In this document: in pieces, positions 10,854-22,876 of the stretch
Numbering within the stretch: the stretch's first letter is position 1
Layout of the letters: each line of letters begins with the position of its first letter
Source: Catonia carolina
Lineage: Eukaryota; Arthropoda; Insecta; Hemiptera; Achilidae
Assembly (NCBI GenBank): GCA_035578175.1
Contig: JAQMRL010000004.1
Location: 42,737,401-42,801,400 of the forward strand
DNA: 64,000 bases
Reading direction: 5' to 3'
The notes under the pieces: generated by a model
Database searches by the model: none
Told to the model about the DNA's origin: nothing
The model's input: the letters and a program-made list of their open reading frames with translations, nothing else
Position numbers and translations under genes: made by a program

Positions 10854-11384
10854 CCATAACAGTCAGATGGAGTGTAAAATTATGTACACTCGATCTGTTA
10901 GTTCTAGGGCTACAAAAAATAGTTCTGTTTCTTGGTCAGCTAATTGTATGATTGAAGCACTTAAGAAGAGAAAAGAAGAGGTAGAGATGTAAAAGACATC
11001 AATCACAGTTATCTTCTCTAAGAGTAATGAATTTCATAATACAGCCAGACTCTTTGTTGAATGAAGTGTCATTTGCAGGGTAGAAAGTACATGGTTTTCT
11101 GAAGGCCTGGCAGGCCGATAAGTATACGTTTCCACTCAGTGAGGAAGGCAATGGTAAAGGATAGTGAATTTCATTACACAGCCAGACACTGTGGTAAATG
11201 AAGTATCATTTGCAGGGTAGAAAGTAGATGCTTTTCAGAGGGCCTAACATGCTGATAAGCATACTTTTGAACTCAGTGAGAAAGGCATGGTAAACCATCT
11301 TACTCCTCGTTTTACTTAGTAAAACCTCTAGAGGTTCAAATCAGCTTTTCGGCAGATATGACCTAAACAACAACAACGTGTTGC
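10854..11384 (-). mobile_element. SINE-B copy with partial second copy in tandem
   Basis: Reading the plus strand, one copy runs from the 3' end (CCCATAACAGTCAGATGG) to the GAGGAAGGCAATGGTAAA box at about 11158. The family then restarts at the ATTTCATTACACAGCCAG box and runs on to the head at 11384. The middle of the element (about 11025-11158 and 11164-11300) is therefore present twice. This could be unequal crossing-over or insertion of one copy into another. Confidence 0.8.
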
Positions 11385-13309
11385 TTATTGACCATTTGTA
11401 TTCTTAAATTACCTTCATGTTTCCACTACTATTATGGTCGCTATGTAAATCTTGATAAAAGGATTTTTCGAGTTTTTTTTAAATCTCATTTTGAAAGTTC
11501 GTGCTACCATTGCTGTGTTTTTTATATCATTAAGCTGATGATCTTCGAAATTTTTTTTTAATAACTTACTGCTACAATACAATCTATTATTTTCTTTGAA
11601 AAATAAATAACCAAGTTGAAAAATTTTGAAAACTAAAGGAAATATTTTTTGTGTAATATTATATATGCACTATTTGTAATGTATATGTAATCTATTATAA
11701 ATTTTGTACTTATCGACCAGAGTATGTTCAACGGTTTCCAAATTACTTTATTATTGGTGTTAAAATTTGCAGAAATAACCTATAGTTTTTTTCTGTATTC
11801 CTAAATAAGTTTTAACATTGATTTATACAGATAAGATTATTACCTGAAAGCCGTAAAATATATTTTACGAAAATTTATTTCGTTCATTGAAAATTATTTT
11901 GTTTTCATGAAAGGGAACGATCGGGGGTGTTTTATATTAAAAATCGCGCCGGTGCTGCTCGATTTTTAAAGCTGAATCTTTTAAAACAGATATATAAATT
12001 ATATTTTTTTGTGTTAGGGTAGTTATTCGTTTCCAGCCTTTAGCCGCATCTAATAAAAATTTGAATGCTTTACTATTTTAGATAAGCTATCATTTTGATT
12101 CTGAATATGGAGAATCATATTCAGTGATATCACTGATACTTTTATAAATGTTACTACTTACTAAATAATTTTCCAGCACGGAAACTTAATCTATATGTTA
12201 TCGACATCAGAATTGGTTGGAAAAGAATGAGCTAATTGTAGAACCAGATATTTATTCATAAATACCGGAATAATATAATTGTTTAAGGTCATTTCTACTC
12301 ACCCATCGATTCCTCAACTTAAAATATTTTACATTTTTATTTTTAGCCTGGTTTATGATGTGCGGTATTTTACAGTAAAGTAATTTCTTCAGCACAGCTG
12401 GCAAGCACATGGGATGTAAACCTACATGCCATGTGTGCGAAACGCTGTGAAAGAATTGTTGCACTTCCAATGCAAAAAGCATTTAAAAGAACAGTGCACT
12501 TAGATAAATATAAATTAATTGATGAAATTATAAAGATTTAGTGTACAGAGATCAAACAAAAGAAAACAAAATAAATACTAAGTTATATTGAAATACAATA
12601 ATAGCGGTGATTTTTTTTTTATAAAATATTACTTTCAAATCTACTTTTATCTGTTCTAACTTCAAGGGAAAAATATTTGTGGTGTGTTTTAAAGTAACTA
12701 TACTTTCTCGCGCTCTGTCTATGGTGTGGAATGAACAAATATCGCAATGATCATCAGTTTTTATACACAAATTTCAACATATCTTTACATTTTATAACTT
12801 ACCTGAAGCCAAAAAAGTGTTTTATATGTATTAAAGTGCTCCGCCTGTACATATGTGGAAATAAATCTTTACAGTGCATCCTGCACCCTGTATTCAATCA
12901 TATGAAAAAATATTTAATTTTTAATTGAACTGTTACAGCTTCCTTTTCATTAAATTACCTTTTTATATATAACCCTACCTTGTACTGACATTTTTCGGTA
13001 GATCCACGATGATCAGAGTACACAAAATTGAAACTAAATTTTTCTTAAATTTACAGATGTATCTTCAGTTATTTATATAAACTATACGTAGAAACGTGTT
13101 TTATTCATTCTGGACCAGAAACAACTGAATCAATTCAGCTGAAATTTGAAAACTACGGTTTCAACATTAAGCTTCAAAATTAAGGGTACAAAATCTTCGT
13201 GCAAAAATACATATTACATTTTTAAAGAAAAATGGGTCCGTAGTCAATTTTTTATGAATTAGGTTTTGTCCGGTCCCTACTTCAAACATAGTATTCGGCT
13301 ATTTTGAAA
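11385..13309. other. AT-rich non-coding stretch, nothing recognised
   Basis: No repeat shared with the rest of the window. A 16-bp perfect palindrome (TCAGTGATATCACTGA) sits at 12121-12136. Short open frames on both strands near 12250-12930 overlap each other and lack any recognisable motif. Confidence 0.5.
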
Positions 13310-13450
13310 GAAGTTTGTACGTTCATCTCTTCCTTGGTCGTTCAACATCTTGTTGTCCGGTTGACTTAAATACCTATTTCGGTGTCTCCCATCTTTTGGC
13401 ATCTGCAACAAATAACTTTACAACGCTTGCTTGAATTTTGAATACTGGTT
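13310..13450 (-). pseudogene. LINE C-terminal fragment, broken
   Basis: One minus-strand frame reads KLFVADAKRWETPK, a stop, VFKSTGQQDVERPRKR and a stop where Trp is expected. The (P)K-(K)VFKSTG-GRPRKRW pattern after a QMPKD-like helix is the usual zinc-knuckle-adjacent tail of RTE- and Jockey-like LINE polymerases. It is too short and decayed to assign to a clade. The call rests on one motif and its spacing. Confidence 0.45.
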
Positions 13451-13940
13451 GAAGTTTATGGCTAATATCTTAAAGTCTTTTATGTTTCAGCGATCAATAT
13501 TTTGCTAAAAGTTAGTTTAATCTCATCGCATCAGCCTCTTTCCTTGACATCTCTTGACCAATCAGTGTCTAGGCGTAAACCATACATTAAAGAAACAAGT
13601 TGTTATAAAACTTTAAAAGGGGTTTTCTTTGAAGTGTATAGAAGCCTTTGAAATGTTTTTATTTAATGTTTCCGTCTCATTATAACACATAAGAGATACC
13701 AAAACAAATTAACGAACTAAATAACCGATACCTGTTCTAAGGTTTAGTTAATTCAAACTACATTTTCTTCTTAGATAACCAGTACCTCTGAAACCCATCA
13801 CCTTTGTCTTTAAAGAAATCGGGAGATTATATCGCTCAGAAGTTAAACAAAAAGTTTACAATCACCTCTTCAAATCATCCTCAGGCTCTACAAACAATCT
13901 TTAATAGTCATTCCTTTAACCTGTTTGGTTGTCGGTGATA

Positions 13941-14016
13941 ATTTGGTCGATAATGTATGAAGGTATATACATGAAAAAATTTGGTCGATAATGTATGAAG
14001 GTATATACATGAAAAA
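13941..14016 (+). repeat. Perfect 38-bp tandem duplication
   Basis: Two identical 38-bp units starting ATTTGGTCGATAATGTATGA lie head to tail at 13941-13978 and 13979-14016. No mismatches, so the duplication is recent or an assembly artefact. Confidence 0.95.
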
Positions 14017-14075
14017 ATTGGAGACCTGATTGAGAATCGAGCCCGGGATCTCTTAAACAGTTTCCAATTGCAGTG
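14017..14075 (-). mobile_element. tRNA-like SINE head fragment
   Basis: On the minus strand it contains GAGATCCCGGGCTCGATTCTC, a B-box-like segment, preceded by a region that would be an anticodon arm. No A box or tail is intact. It is probably the remains of a SINE-C- or SINE-D-like copy cut by the SINE-B insertion. Confidence 0.4.
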
Positions 14076-14430
14076 ATTGTTGTTGTTTAGGTCATCAGCC
14101 GAAAGGTTGGTTTCACTCTCTAGAGGTTTGACTAAGTAAAACTAGGATTGAAGTGGTTTGCCATTGTCCTTCTCACTCAGTTTAAAATTATACTTGTCAG
14201 CATCCCAGACACTCTTAAAAGCACATATTTTCCACCCTGCAAAAATGATACCTTCACTTCATTCACCACAGAATCCAGTTGTATAATGAAATTCATTACT
14301 CTCATCAGAGGATATAACTGAGACTAACGTCTTTTACACATTTACCTCTTTATTCTTAAACGATTCAGTCATTTAATTGGCTGATCATAACTGATAAGAA
14401 ACTGAACTATTTTTTTGTAGCCCTGGAATG
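14076..14430 (+). mobile_element. SINE-B copy, 3' truncated
   Basis: It has the complete head (TTGTTGTTGTTTAGGTCATC) and all internal blocks. It stops after GTAGCCCTGGAA and lacks the CACCTGCCTGTTATG end. Confidence 0.85.
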
Positions 14431-15689
14431 TCACGTCAATCTGTTAGATTGAGAGACTTAGTTTAGCCGTTATTTGTTAGGCGACGTACAAAAACCGCAT
14501 CAAAATTGGTCTTTTTAGTAACAGTTTCATGTGAACATTATTTTTGTATTATGTATTTGAGTACCGAAATTACAAGATTTTTGTTGTACTTTAAATACAT
14601 TTTTAAAGAAAAATCTAAAATTTTGGAGAAAGATTTTCATTTTATTATTTTAACACGTTGTTGTATTTTATTGCCTATTCCTTCAATTTTATGAAATTTC
14701 CAGTTATGAAAAATGTAGCCTATTGTTGATTGAATTGTTTTCCAGAATAATCTTAAAATAAAAGCATATAATGTATTCAAAACTGTACTTTGAAAGAGCT
14801 TTTATGCGTATATTCTCACTGCAGTACGCTCAAATAAAGTTTTAATTTGAGCAAACGTTCTTAAAAAGCGTTGTTCTAGCATTTTTACCTATATACTCTG
14901 TATTTTTTGCCTTACTATGTTTAAATTAAACATAGAGAGTGAATTCTCCTTTAGTTTCCTTACACAAAGCAGAACGGAAAATCGTTTCCGTTTCTTTTTT
15001 TATATTAGTATTTTTGTTGTAAATTTTCCCATTTTTGTTGGTTTTTTATTTTTATAATTTATTTATAAATACTGTTTTAAGTTGGATATTTATATCACTT
15101 TTATTTTAAATTTATTTGCTTTAAATATTTTCTTCTTAAAAGAATTTGAAGTACTATTTATTCAGTAGTATTTATTTATGTTATTTTTCGGTTTCATTGT
15201 GATAAATTGAATTATTACTTAAAACTGTATTTTTACCGATTGTCAATATAATTTACACATGAATTATTTTTTAAAGTGGAATCGTTTTGATACTATGTTC
15301 AATGTTACAAATGAAGTAATTTTTTGAGTATTTCATTGTTTTAACGATTTAGTCTGTGATTATGAAAGTATTTTTTGAAATAACTTTCCTTGACACGGCT
15401 TACATTGGCAGCTTGGATATTTATCATTGTTTTTAATTTATAATAATATTTATTCATTCGAATTTTTAGTTTGCATATGTTTTAAGAATAAGTTCTGTCA
15501 AAATGTAATTTTCGTGTAAGGATACTCTTTTGTGCATGTATGTTGTGATTCTTTACAGGTTTCTAATAGATTTAGTGCTGTCTTTCTTAGCCGGGTATTT
15601 GTAGGCGCTCCTTTATGTTATACCAAAGAACTTTCTTTGAAAGTTAAAATTTGTAATACGAGTTAGACATCTGTATTTATAAACGCAAA
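14431..15689. other. AT-rich non-coding stretch, nothing recognised
   Basis: Very AT-rich, with many T-runs. No repeat family of this window, no RNA gene and no convincing frame were seen. Confidence 0.5.
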
Positions 15690-16236
15690 ATCTCAATTTT
15701 TCACTTTTTTCTATTCCCTCAAAAACAGCTTTTACGATATTTTAAAAAAAATCGCTTAATTTTTTACATTATTTATGTTCTACAAGATAGAGTAAGCGCT
15801 GTGTCTACTAAAATTCTTGGGATCTCATGGTAAAAAACTTTTTTCAAAGATTGCGGCCTTAATATGCATTTTAGAGCAAAACTGTATGTAATCAAAGTTG
15901 TAGAAAATTAAAAACCTGCAAATTTGATTTCAAAAATTTTTTACAGCGTTGATTTAGCGTTAATTGTGCGTTGTTCTGTATTTTGATCATTAAAATCGGT
16001 AAAAAATTTAGATAGTGCCGTTAGTATGCATTTCACGATAAAAGTGTTTATTACTGAATTCATCAAATATCAAAGTTCAACAGGGGTAAATTTTCATTTA
16101 GTCATTCATTTACGATTAAAATTAGGTTATGTTTGTTTTTTAAATTTCACATTGTTAATCCATGATTTGACATAGGTTACAGTTTTAATTATTTACATTG
16201 GCCAGAGAAAGTCGTGTGAGTGTTAGACACCAGATT
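15690..16236 (+). mobile_element. HINE-1 copy, 5' truncated and diverged
   Basis: It enters the family at the TTTTTCACTTTTTTCTATTC block, carries the TACAAGATAGAGTAAGCGC and ATATGCATTTTAGAGCAAAA blocks, and ends GGCCAGAGAAAGTCGTGTGA with a decayed terminal hairpin and CCAGATTT. It is older than the 5304 and 33074 copies, judged by mismatches. Confidence 0.75.
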
Positions 16237-16585
16237 TATGTTGTTATTTTTACTATAATTATTTTGTGAAAAATTTTCCTCTTCCGTAAATGTCTTTGAC
16301 ACTTAAGTTTTTTTAGACACTTGTGTAAAGTTTTCTTAGAAGTACTTTCATCTGGTTAAAAAAATTTTCTAAGAGATATTTTACAAATTACAATTAATCC
16401 TAATTATTGTGGAACTGGTGAATGTCACAACTAATGAATTAATTGTGTATGTATAAAAATTTACTTAGACTTATAATCTTCTAATGATACCGTATTATCG
16501 AGGTTTTTCTGTTAGGTACCGTCGGTCCCAATTATCTAGGAGTAAGAGATTTTTAATTGTCATCATCATCATCATCTGTCAAGGA

Positions 16586-17235
16586 TTAGGCTCCATGCCC
16601 TATTCCGGCTCTCATATCTCTTTTTAGGTCTTCCCGAGCCTCTTTTTCCTCTAGGATTATTTTTCCATGCTCGCAGAGGAAGTCTGTGAGCTGGCATACG
16701 AAGTAAATGGTTGGCCAGTTTCTCTTATATATTCGTAACGTTTTTAATAGTGACTGAACATTTAACTCGGCGCGAATAGCTTCGTTACGCACTCTATCTA
16801 ACCGGTTACAACCTTTGACTCCCTGCAAAACTCTCATTTCAGCAGCATGGATACGAGATTCATTCCTCTGCAATGACACCCATGTTTCACTCCCATATCT
16901 TATGAGTGGTACAGCCATTACTCTATAAAATTTCATTTGGGTGTCCTTTTTTCGTTTTCTTTAATATTGTCCTGCGAATAGAACCGCAGACAGCGCTGAA
17001 TTTTGCCAGTTTTTCACTCACGTCATCATCTTTGTCGTAGACGTCATCATCGTAAATATTTAAAGTCTCGAACTTGTTCTATAGTTCGATTGCCAAGTAT
17101 AATTTTTTAACGAACCGGCCATCTTCCCTTGAATACCATAACCTTTGATTTTTGCACCTATATTCTCATGCCAAATTCTGCGCTAATGTTGTGCAACTTA
17201 TTAATGGCATATTGTAGCCTGTCTTCTGTGTCAAA
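16586..17235 (-). pseudogene. LINE reverse transcriptase thumb and C-terminus, broken
   Basis: On the minus strand the upstream part reads AINKLHNISAEFGMRI, a stop, VQKSKVMVFKGRWPVR and TIEQVRDFKYL. This is the segment just after the catalytic FADD motif of many insect LINE polymerases. A frameshift follows. The 116-aa frame then reads FYRVMAVPLIRYGSETW, RNESRIHAAEMRVLQGVKG, RLDRVRNEAIRAEL and LRIYKRNWPTIY, the thumb and linker. This is a typical RTE/Jockey-like order, but the clade is not resolved. The polymerase active site and endonuclease are absent. The element is 5' truncated and carries stops, so it is inactive. A (CAT)n tract flanks its 3' end at 16560-16577. Confidence 0.85.
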
Positions 17236-17409
17236 AATAATAATTTTTTACTGTATAAAATAATAATTTTTAATTGTTCTTAGAAAAATTGAAGTATGGA
17301 GTGAAATTTGAAAAAAGAAATAAACCAGTTTGTTTTTATGCGTCCTTCTAATGTTAGCAATAAGTCCGGTACGCAGTGCAAGCTCAATTACTAGTGTTCC
17401 ATATGTGTA

Positions 17410-17699
17410 TTTTTTTTTTGTAATCCCTAATGTATGTACGTTGCAATCTGTCCAATTCAGAACAATAAGCAACCCCATAACCCAATGAGATGAGGATGAT
17501 GTGTATGACATGTAAATGAGGTGTAGTCTTTCTTGTACAGACTCAGGTCGACCATTCGTTAGAGAGTATGGTTAATTGAACCCCAACCATCAAAGTACAC
17601 CGGTAACCACTGTCTAGCATTCAAATCCGTATAAAAGAACTACCTTTACTAGGATTTGAACCAGGAACCTTCGTCTCCGAAAATCAGCTGTTAAACAGC
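17410..17699 (-). mobile_element. SINE-A copy, head truncated
   Basis: The minus strand carries the B box (GGTTCAAATCC), the family body through TTTGATGGTTGGGGTTCAAT and CATCCTCATCTCATTGGGTT, and the tail GATTGCAACGTACATACATT with an A-run. It stops in the hairpin between the A and B boxes, so the A box is missing. Confidence 0.88.
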
Positions 17700-18795
17700 A
17701 ATGTGTTTTTTAATACACTAAAGTTATTCCCGTAATATCGATTTACAATAAAATTTAAATGTATCGAACGTATTGTGGTTTGTAGTTTTATGTTGTAGAT
17801 GTTGGGCTACGCATAAATATTAGTCTTAAGTGATACGTTGTGTGCAAATTCTCATTTCTGTTTAACAATAGAAAAGTCAGGGTATTATGCAAATAACCAT
17901 TAGTCTTAGTGAATGTAATTTTTGTTACCCAAAAGGGGAAAGACTAGTAGTTGCATGTGAGAGTGTAAGTGTGATAGGGTGTACGACGAAGAAGGATGGA
18001 GAGGAAATGTGACTGAAGAGGGTACACGCAAACTCCTGGTATTATAAATGGGACGTAATTCTGGCTGGAATATGAATATCGGAGAGTAAAGAGTGCTTGC
18101 TGTTGTAGTATTACTATTATTACTAGAATACAAATACTAACAATAATACTAAAAGTAATACTATGAGAAAAGAGTGTAACCTGAAAAATACCTTTTCCCT
18201 CACAAATTCTCTCTTTTCACCCTTTAGCATCTATCGTGCTCTCTCTTATCCGACATAACTACCCATTCCAACTTCGCCAAAATACCGCATCGACACACGG
18301 CATTGTGAACGAACTAACCATCCTGGTAGCTCTACCATACCTAAACCCCTAAACCTACAGATTTGTTCTCTGTTTCCGTCTGTGTGTCTGTGCGTATTCC
18401 TGCCTGTCTATCTGTCTATATACCACAATCCTAACTTGGTGTACGCTATGGCAATTTTCAAACGTGTTACGTTTCATTGCCTTAATGCTATTAGAAATTC
18501 CAACAGATAACATTATCTACATTTGTAACCTTTCACATATGTTTCTTATAAATTCTTCTCGTTTCTGTTTACTTTGGTATATTCAGTATTATTCATTATT
18601 GTCCCGCCTACCAGATGAAACATTAATATTCACCTGGGTTCCATAAAATTATTAATTATTAAAATTCATGCGTATCGCAGTGTTTCCTAATGTTATTAAA
18701 TTTTTTGAATAATATTTAATCTCATTATATATTGGATTTACTTTAAAACAATTCAGTTCCAACGGATTTGGAATATTTCTGTTATAAAAGGAATT
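17700..18795. other. Non-coding, nothing recognised
   Basis: Mixed composition with pyrimidine-rich stretches around 18190-18440. The 75-aa minus-strand frame at 17906-18133 has no recognisable motif. Confidence 0.5.
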
Positions 18796-19166
18796 AAGCC
18801 CATAACAGGCAGGTGGAGTGTTAAATTATTTACATTCGATTTGCTAGTTCCAGGGCTACAAAAAAGTTATGTTTTTATCACATGGTCAGCCAGTTGTATA
18901 ACTGAACATTTAAAAACAGAAGATATAGAGGTATAAAAGACACTAGTCAGCATTATCTCCTCTTAGAATAAATAATTTATTATTAGACAGCCAGATCCTG
19001 TGGTAAATGAAGTGAAGGTTGTATTTGCAAGGTGGAAAGTAGATGCTTTTTGGAGGGCCTGACATGTTCATAAGCATACTTTTCCACCCAGTGAGGAAGA
19101 CAATTGTAAACCATCTACTCGTCGTTTTACTTAGTAAAGCTTTTCGGCTGATGACTTAAACAACAA
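18796..19166 (-). mobile_element. SINE-B copy, full length
   Basis: It runs from the 3' end block (CCCATAACAGGCAGGTGG) to the head complement (GGCTGATGACTTAAACAACA) with every family block present. It is the best full-length minus-strand copy. Confidence 0.9.
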
Positions 19167-20534
19167 AAAGAATTAGTGAAAGCAAATTTTTTTTATAAAA
19201 AAATTATTTTCATTAAAATAAATGTAGGAACATGCATTCATTTGTTGAAAGACTACTTCTAATTTGTGATAGTTTTTAGGACGTAAATAAAAATGGACGA
19301 CTGTAGAAAAAACAAATTTTTAAGACATTAAATAATAGATCTAAGGTGTTGGATAAATGGTTTAAAGAAGTCAGAAAGGTTATTAAAAACCGAACTGAAC
19401 AGACAAATTTTATAAACCGAACCAAATTCAAGCTAATAATTACGGACTTTGCTGATGAAGAACAAAAACAATGGGTGGACAGAAGAAAAGAGAAAAGCCT
19501 ACAGTGAACTGATGCTGAGTAAAAAACATAAAAAGGATTTTGTGTTATTTTTTGGATTTTTAGTGTTATAGGTTGCGAAATATAGAACATTGCAATATAA
19601 TTTTATTAAAAATTATGGATGTGAATGAAAAAACAAAATATTTGTAGTTTCATTTCATATGCTTCACTTCTGTTGCTTATGCTTCTCAACGGTATTCTTA
19701 GTACTAAGCTTTCACAAATTAAATTTTTAATGAATGCTTTTTGTTTGCACCCTTTACATTATTCTCAAGATAACCAGATATGTGGCAATATGTGGTTCTT
19801 TACACATAATCAGAAACAAAAAGTTAGAAAAGATACGGTGTTAAAATGTTATGTGGCATTGCAATGACTTTCATCATCACAATCAAGCCCTTTTATTGAG
19901 TTCTTCCGAAATTTTAATTGGTAAATCGTATAAAATTTCTTTTTGTAACAAAGATATTTTGCTTTGTACCTCAGTGATGGAAAAATTAATGTAAACGATG
20001 AGAAAAACTACGTATAGAATTATAAGTTAAAAAATAAAAAACTAAGTATTTTTCCTTAAAGTAGCTATTTCTGTACACTGCACGCTGCAGTGTACAGAAA
20101 TTGTCGACGCATTTTACGTGATATGATGCTGAAAGATACTCCTATTGAAGCATTCCTTAGGTTCCCATAGTTGTTAATTAAGTGTTTAAATTAAAATTTA
20201 GCTTTAATAAGTTCAAAATAGTTAAGAAATGAATGTATTAAATAATTTTGTTAACTTTTGAAATTGAAAAGATCTTTACTCCATGAATTTGGAAACTGTC
20301 TCACTGCTAAATTTTTAACAATTCTTTTGGGTGAAATTTGACAAACAGTCAAACCTACATATTTTGGGTACATCTTTCACACAAGGCATCTTCAGATCAT
20401 TACGTAATGTTGAATTTGAGACATTAAATGGATCCATTTCTGATCCAAAAAGATAATTTTTGATGAGATTCTCGGGGGATAATTTTATCAACAGTATTAA
20501 TTTTTTTCTGGTTGTTCTTTGTACTTTATGTTGA
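19167..20534. other. Non-coding; contains a short palindrome
   Basis: About 19330-19510 is open on the plus strand (reads KVLDKWFKEVRKVIKNRTEQ and on). I do not recognise it and it lacks a start, so it is not called a gene. A 35-bp palindrome lies at 20067-20101. Otherwise nothing was seen. Confidence 0.4.
20067..20101. repeat. Perfect hairpin, 16-bp arms, 3-nt loop
   Basis: ATTTCTGTACACTGCA is followed by CGC and its exact complement. No U-run or box elements flank it that would make it a terminator or RNA gene. Function unknown. Confidence 0.9.
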
Positions 20535-20700
20535 GGGTTTTTATTGGATACTAAATAAATTTGGATGCATGATAGAACCTTGCGGAACACCTGTAGAATA
20601 TATTACATGGCGTATGCGGGGATCTTTTAAACATCTATCGTCAATACGATAGAAACGTATACTATGATTCCGCAATAAAATCCTAGTAAAGTGATGTTAT
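20535..20700 (-). pseudogene. LINE reverse transcriptase palm fragment
   Basis: The minus strand reads RILLRNHSIRFYRIDDRCLK then YSTGVPQGSIMHPNLFSI. GVPQGSxxxPxLFxI is the conserved block 4 motif of non-LTR reverse transcriptases. The Gln-Gly pair and the downstream Pro and Leu-Phe are kept. The frame ends at a stop two codons later and the catalytic FADD segment is not visible downstream. This is a short decayed relic. Clade unresolved. Confidence 0.65.
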
Positions 20701-21757
20701 TGTGTAGTTTAAATGTAAATATTTGGTAAAGTATGATGGAAACTCTGAAGAGCGACTTATGTTTCTGAGAAGTATAAAAAATAAGAGTTATTTTCTTCTA
20801 ATATCCTCCTGCCTGTTTACTTCAACGTTGTATTATATAATAAAAAGGAATGGATTCTAGAAAATAAAGCCGTGCGTCTCTTTATCTACAAACTGTAACG
20901 GGTTTTTTATATTTTTAGTAAAAAGCGTTGTACAAAACCGTATTACTGTACTGTATACAATCATTCCATCACAGGCTCACGAGTCCAGTTTGTACGTACA
21001 AAGGAAATACGCGATTTAGATTTAGCCCCTGCTGCTCGTTGATGTTACTGCATGCATTCCCGGTTTGAAACTGGGATGTATGTTGTACGGGGTGGAATTG
21101 TGAAGGAAGCGACATGGATAGGGGATGTTGGGGAGGCGACGCGTTCCATATGCGATATTGAAAAAAGCAACATCCTGTGTTGCTTGATGCTGAGCTCTGT
21201 TACCCTTAGGAATGTTGTCTGGCTTTCCCCTTCTTCTCCCTCTATTTCTCTTTCTAACCCTCTTTTTTACTCTTTCCTCTTCAATCCTCACCTATTGAAC
21301 CTTCCTACTCATACTTTTCTTCCTCCCCTCTTTCTCACCCTATACAACTCTGCATGCCTCACCGTCAATTGAAAACGTATTCATTGAACATGTACTCTAC
21401 ATAACATTTTACATTTTGGGTCAGAAATATCTACATGTGTGTCTATTAAACGTATACATGTTTAACTATACGCGTAAATTATTTGAACACTTTAAATCCC
21501 ATGTTCATTTTGAATTTTTCACATTTTCCTGAAATGGTTTTTTTTAAATAACTTCCAACTGTTTCGTTTCGATTGTTTCAAGCTGTAATTTCGTATTATT
21601 AATTTAGCATTGTGCATTTGTATCTAATTTGATTTAGTAGGATTTTACTTTGAAATTTGCCCCTGATTCTGTTACAGTTATTTATTTTAAAAATATTTAC
21701 GTTGTTCAAAACCTTATATTTTGTATCAGGGAACTTCATGTATTAATTGTATTGTTC
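20701..21757. other. Non-coding, nothing recognised
   Basis: About 21020-21240 is richer in GC and is open in overlapping frames on both strands (91-106 aa). Neither frame has a recognisable domain. No repeat of this window occurs here. Confidence 0.45.
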
Positions 21758-21945
21758 CAGTGTAAATGGAGATCCTGTTTGTCCTTAAATACAGTTAACT
21801 AAACGGATTAAAAAATTCTTTGCATGTTGGTAAAAAGGACACTTTCGGAATTTCGCAAAAATAATCCAAAAATGAAACTTTGTAAAAGCCGTGATGAGAT
21901 TTTAATAAAAAAAATAATCTGATAAAAATATCGATGGTTCTACTA
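21758..21945 (+). repeat. Dispersed repeat E, copy 1
   Basis: Shares with 24508-24655 the blocks AATGGAGATCCTGTTTGTCC, TTAAATACAG, AAACGGATTAAAA, AAAAAGGACACTTTCGG and AATAATCTG in the same order. No termini or coding potential were identified. Confidence 0.65.
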
Positions 21946-22496
21946 TTCTGGTGGCGACGTTGTTAAAATTCAGTTTGTTTTGTCTGTTGTTATGGTGACG
22001 GTAATGTTTATATAGTTGCGTGTCTTATTTTATTTTAACACTTGTATAGAACATAAATCTGAATGTGTATAATAAATTTTTAAATAATAAAATAAAAATA
22101 TGAAACTTTTAAGTTCTAAAAATATTTCGTAGATCTAAAGGAAACTGTCCATAATTCAACAATTTTATCAACCCTACGTGCTAGGTGTGTCCTTACTAAA
22201 CTCAATGGCTCGAGTAATCGTTCTAATTTTTGATATTTGTTGTATATTTTGATGTAATAGACTTATAGAGAATTTTCCGCAATTAAAATGATAGATTTAA
22301 CGTAAAACTATTAGTTTTGATTAAGTGCATTTATTTTTACACAAACAATGTGGATACAAAAGTTCAAACTTATTGTTTGGTAATAAAGTGTAAAATTAAG
22401 TGATATTCTGTTTTTTTCTTATCAAAATCGGTAAAAAATTGGATTTTTAAGATAGCGGCCTTATAGTCAATGCACATTACGACAACAGTATGTATA

Positions 22497-22876
22497 ATCA
22501 TAGTTATTCTTTTAACTCCCCCCACCCCCTGGGGGTGGGGGGAGTTAAAAGAATACACTCTCAGTATCTCTGCTTGTCGTAAGAGGCGACTAAAAGGGAA
22601 CCTTGTGGCCTTTCTTGGCCTAGCCGATTACCTCCCGGGATATGGAGAAACTTTCACCAAGTGCCAACAGCTCCGGGTGGATGAGCGGGTGGAAGAAGGG
22701 CACCCTATTGCCCTTGGGATATGAAAGTGTCCCAGAAGGCGGATGAACCAGACTCTGGTCAACGGCATTGGGATGTGGAAGGCCAGGAGATGACCACTGC
22801 ATTAAAGATCCGTCAGGATATTCTCAAAGCAGCCAAATTATCATGATGAGTCCATCTGTAACTAAATCATAGTTAT
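22497..22876 (+). mobile_element. 358-bp retroelement-like insertion with 11-bp TSD
   Basis: ATCATAGTTAT is found at 22497-22507 and at 22866-22876, exactly bracketing the insert. The insert is clearly GC-richer than its host. After a G/C palindrome it reads AGAATACACTCTCAGTATCT and CTTGTCGTAAGAGGCGACTA. I recall closely similar sequence from other insect genomes but cannot name the family. An 11-bp direct repeat fits target-primed retrotransposition of a LINE fragment or SINE. The 84-aa plus-strand frame within it is not supported as a gene. Confidence 0.75.
22506..22554. repeat. 49-bp perfect palindrome at the insertion edge
   Basis: Two 24-bp exactly complementary arms around a single T at 22530. 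The arms contain TTTTAACTCC and a run of C's broken by one A (CCCCCCACCCCC). Half of it belongs to the inserted element's start. The other half is the inverse, right at the target duplication. Confidence 0.95.

Noticed and set aside
21022..21372. Overlapping 89- and 106-aa frames in a GC-richer patch
   Set aside because: Both strands are open, no domain is visible, and no flanking splice or promoter signals were convincing.
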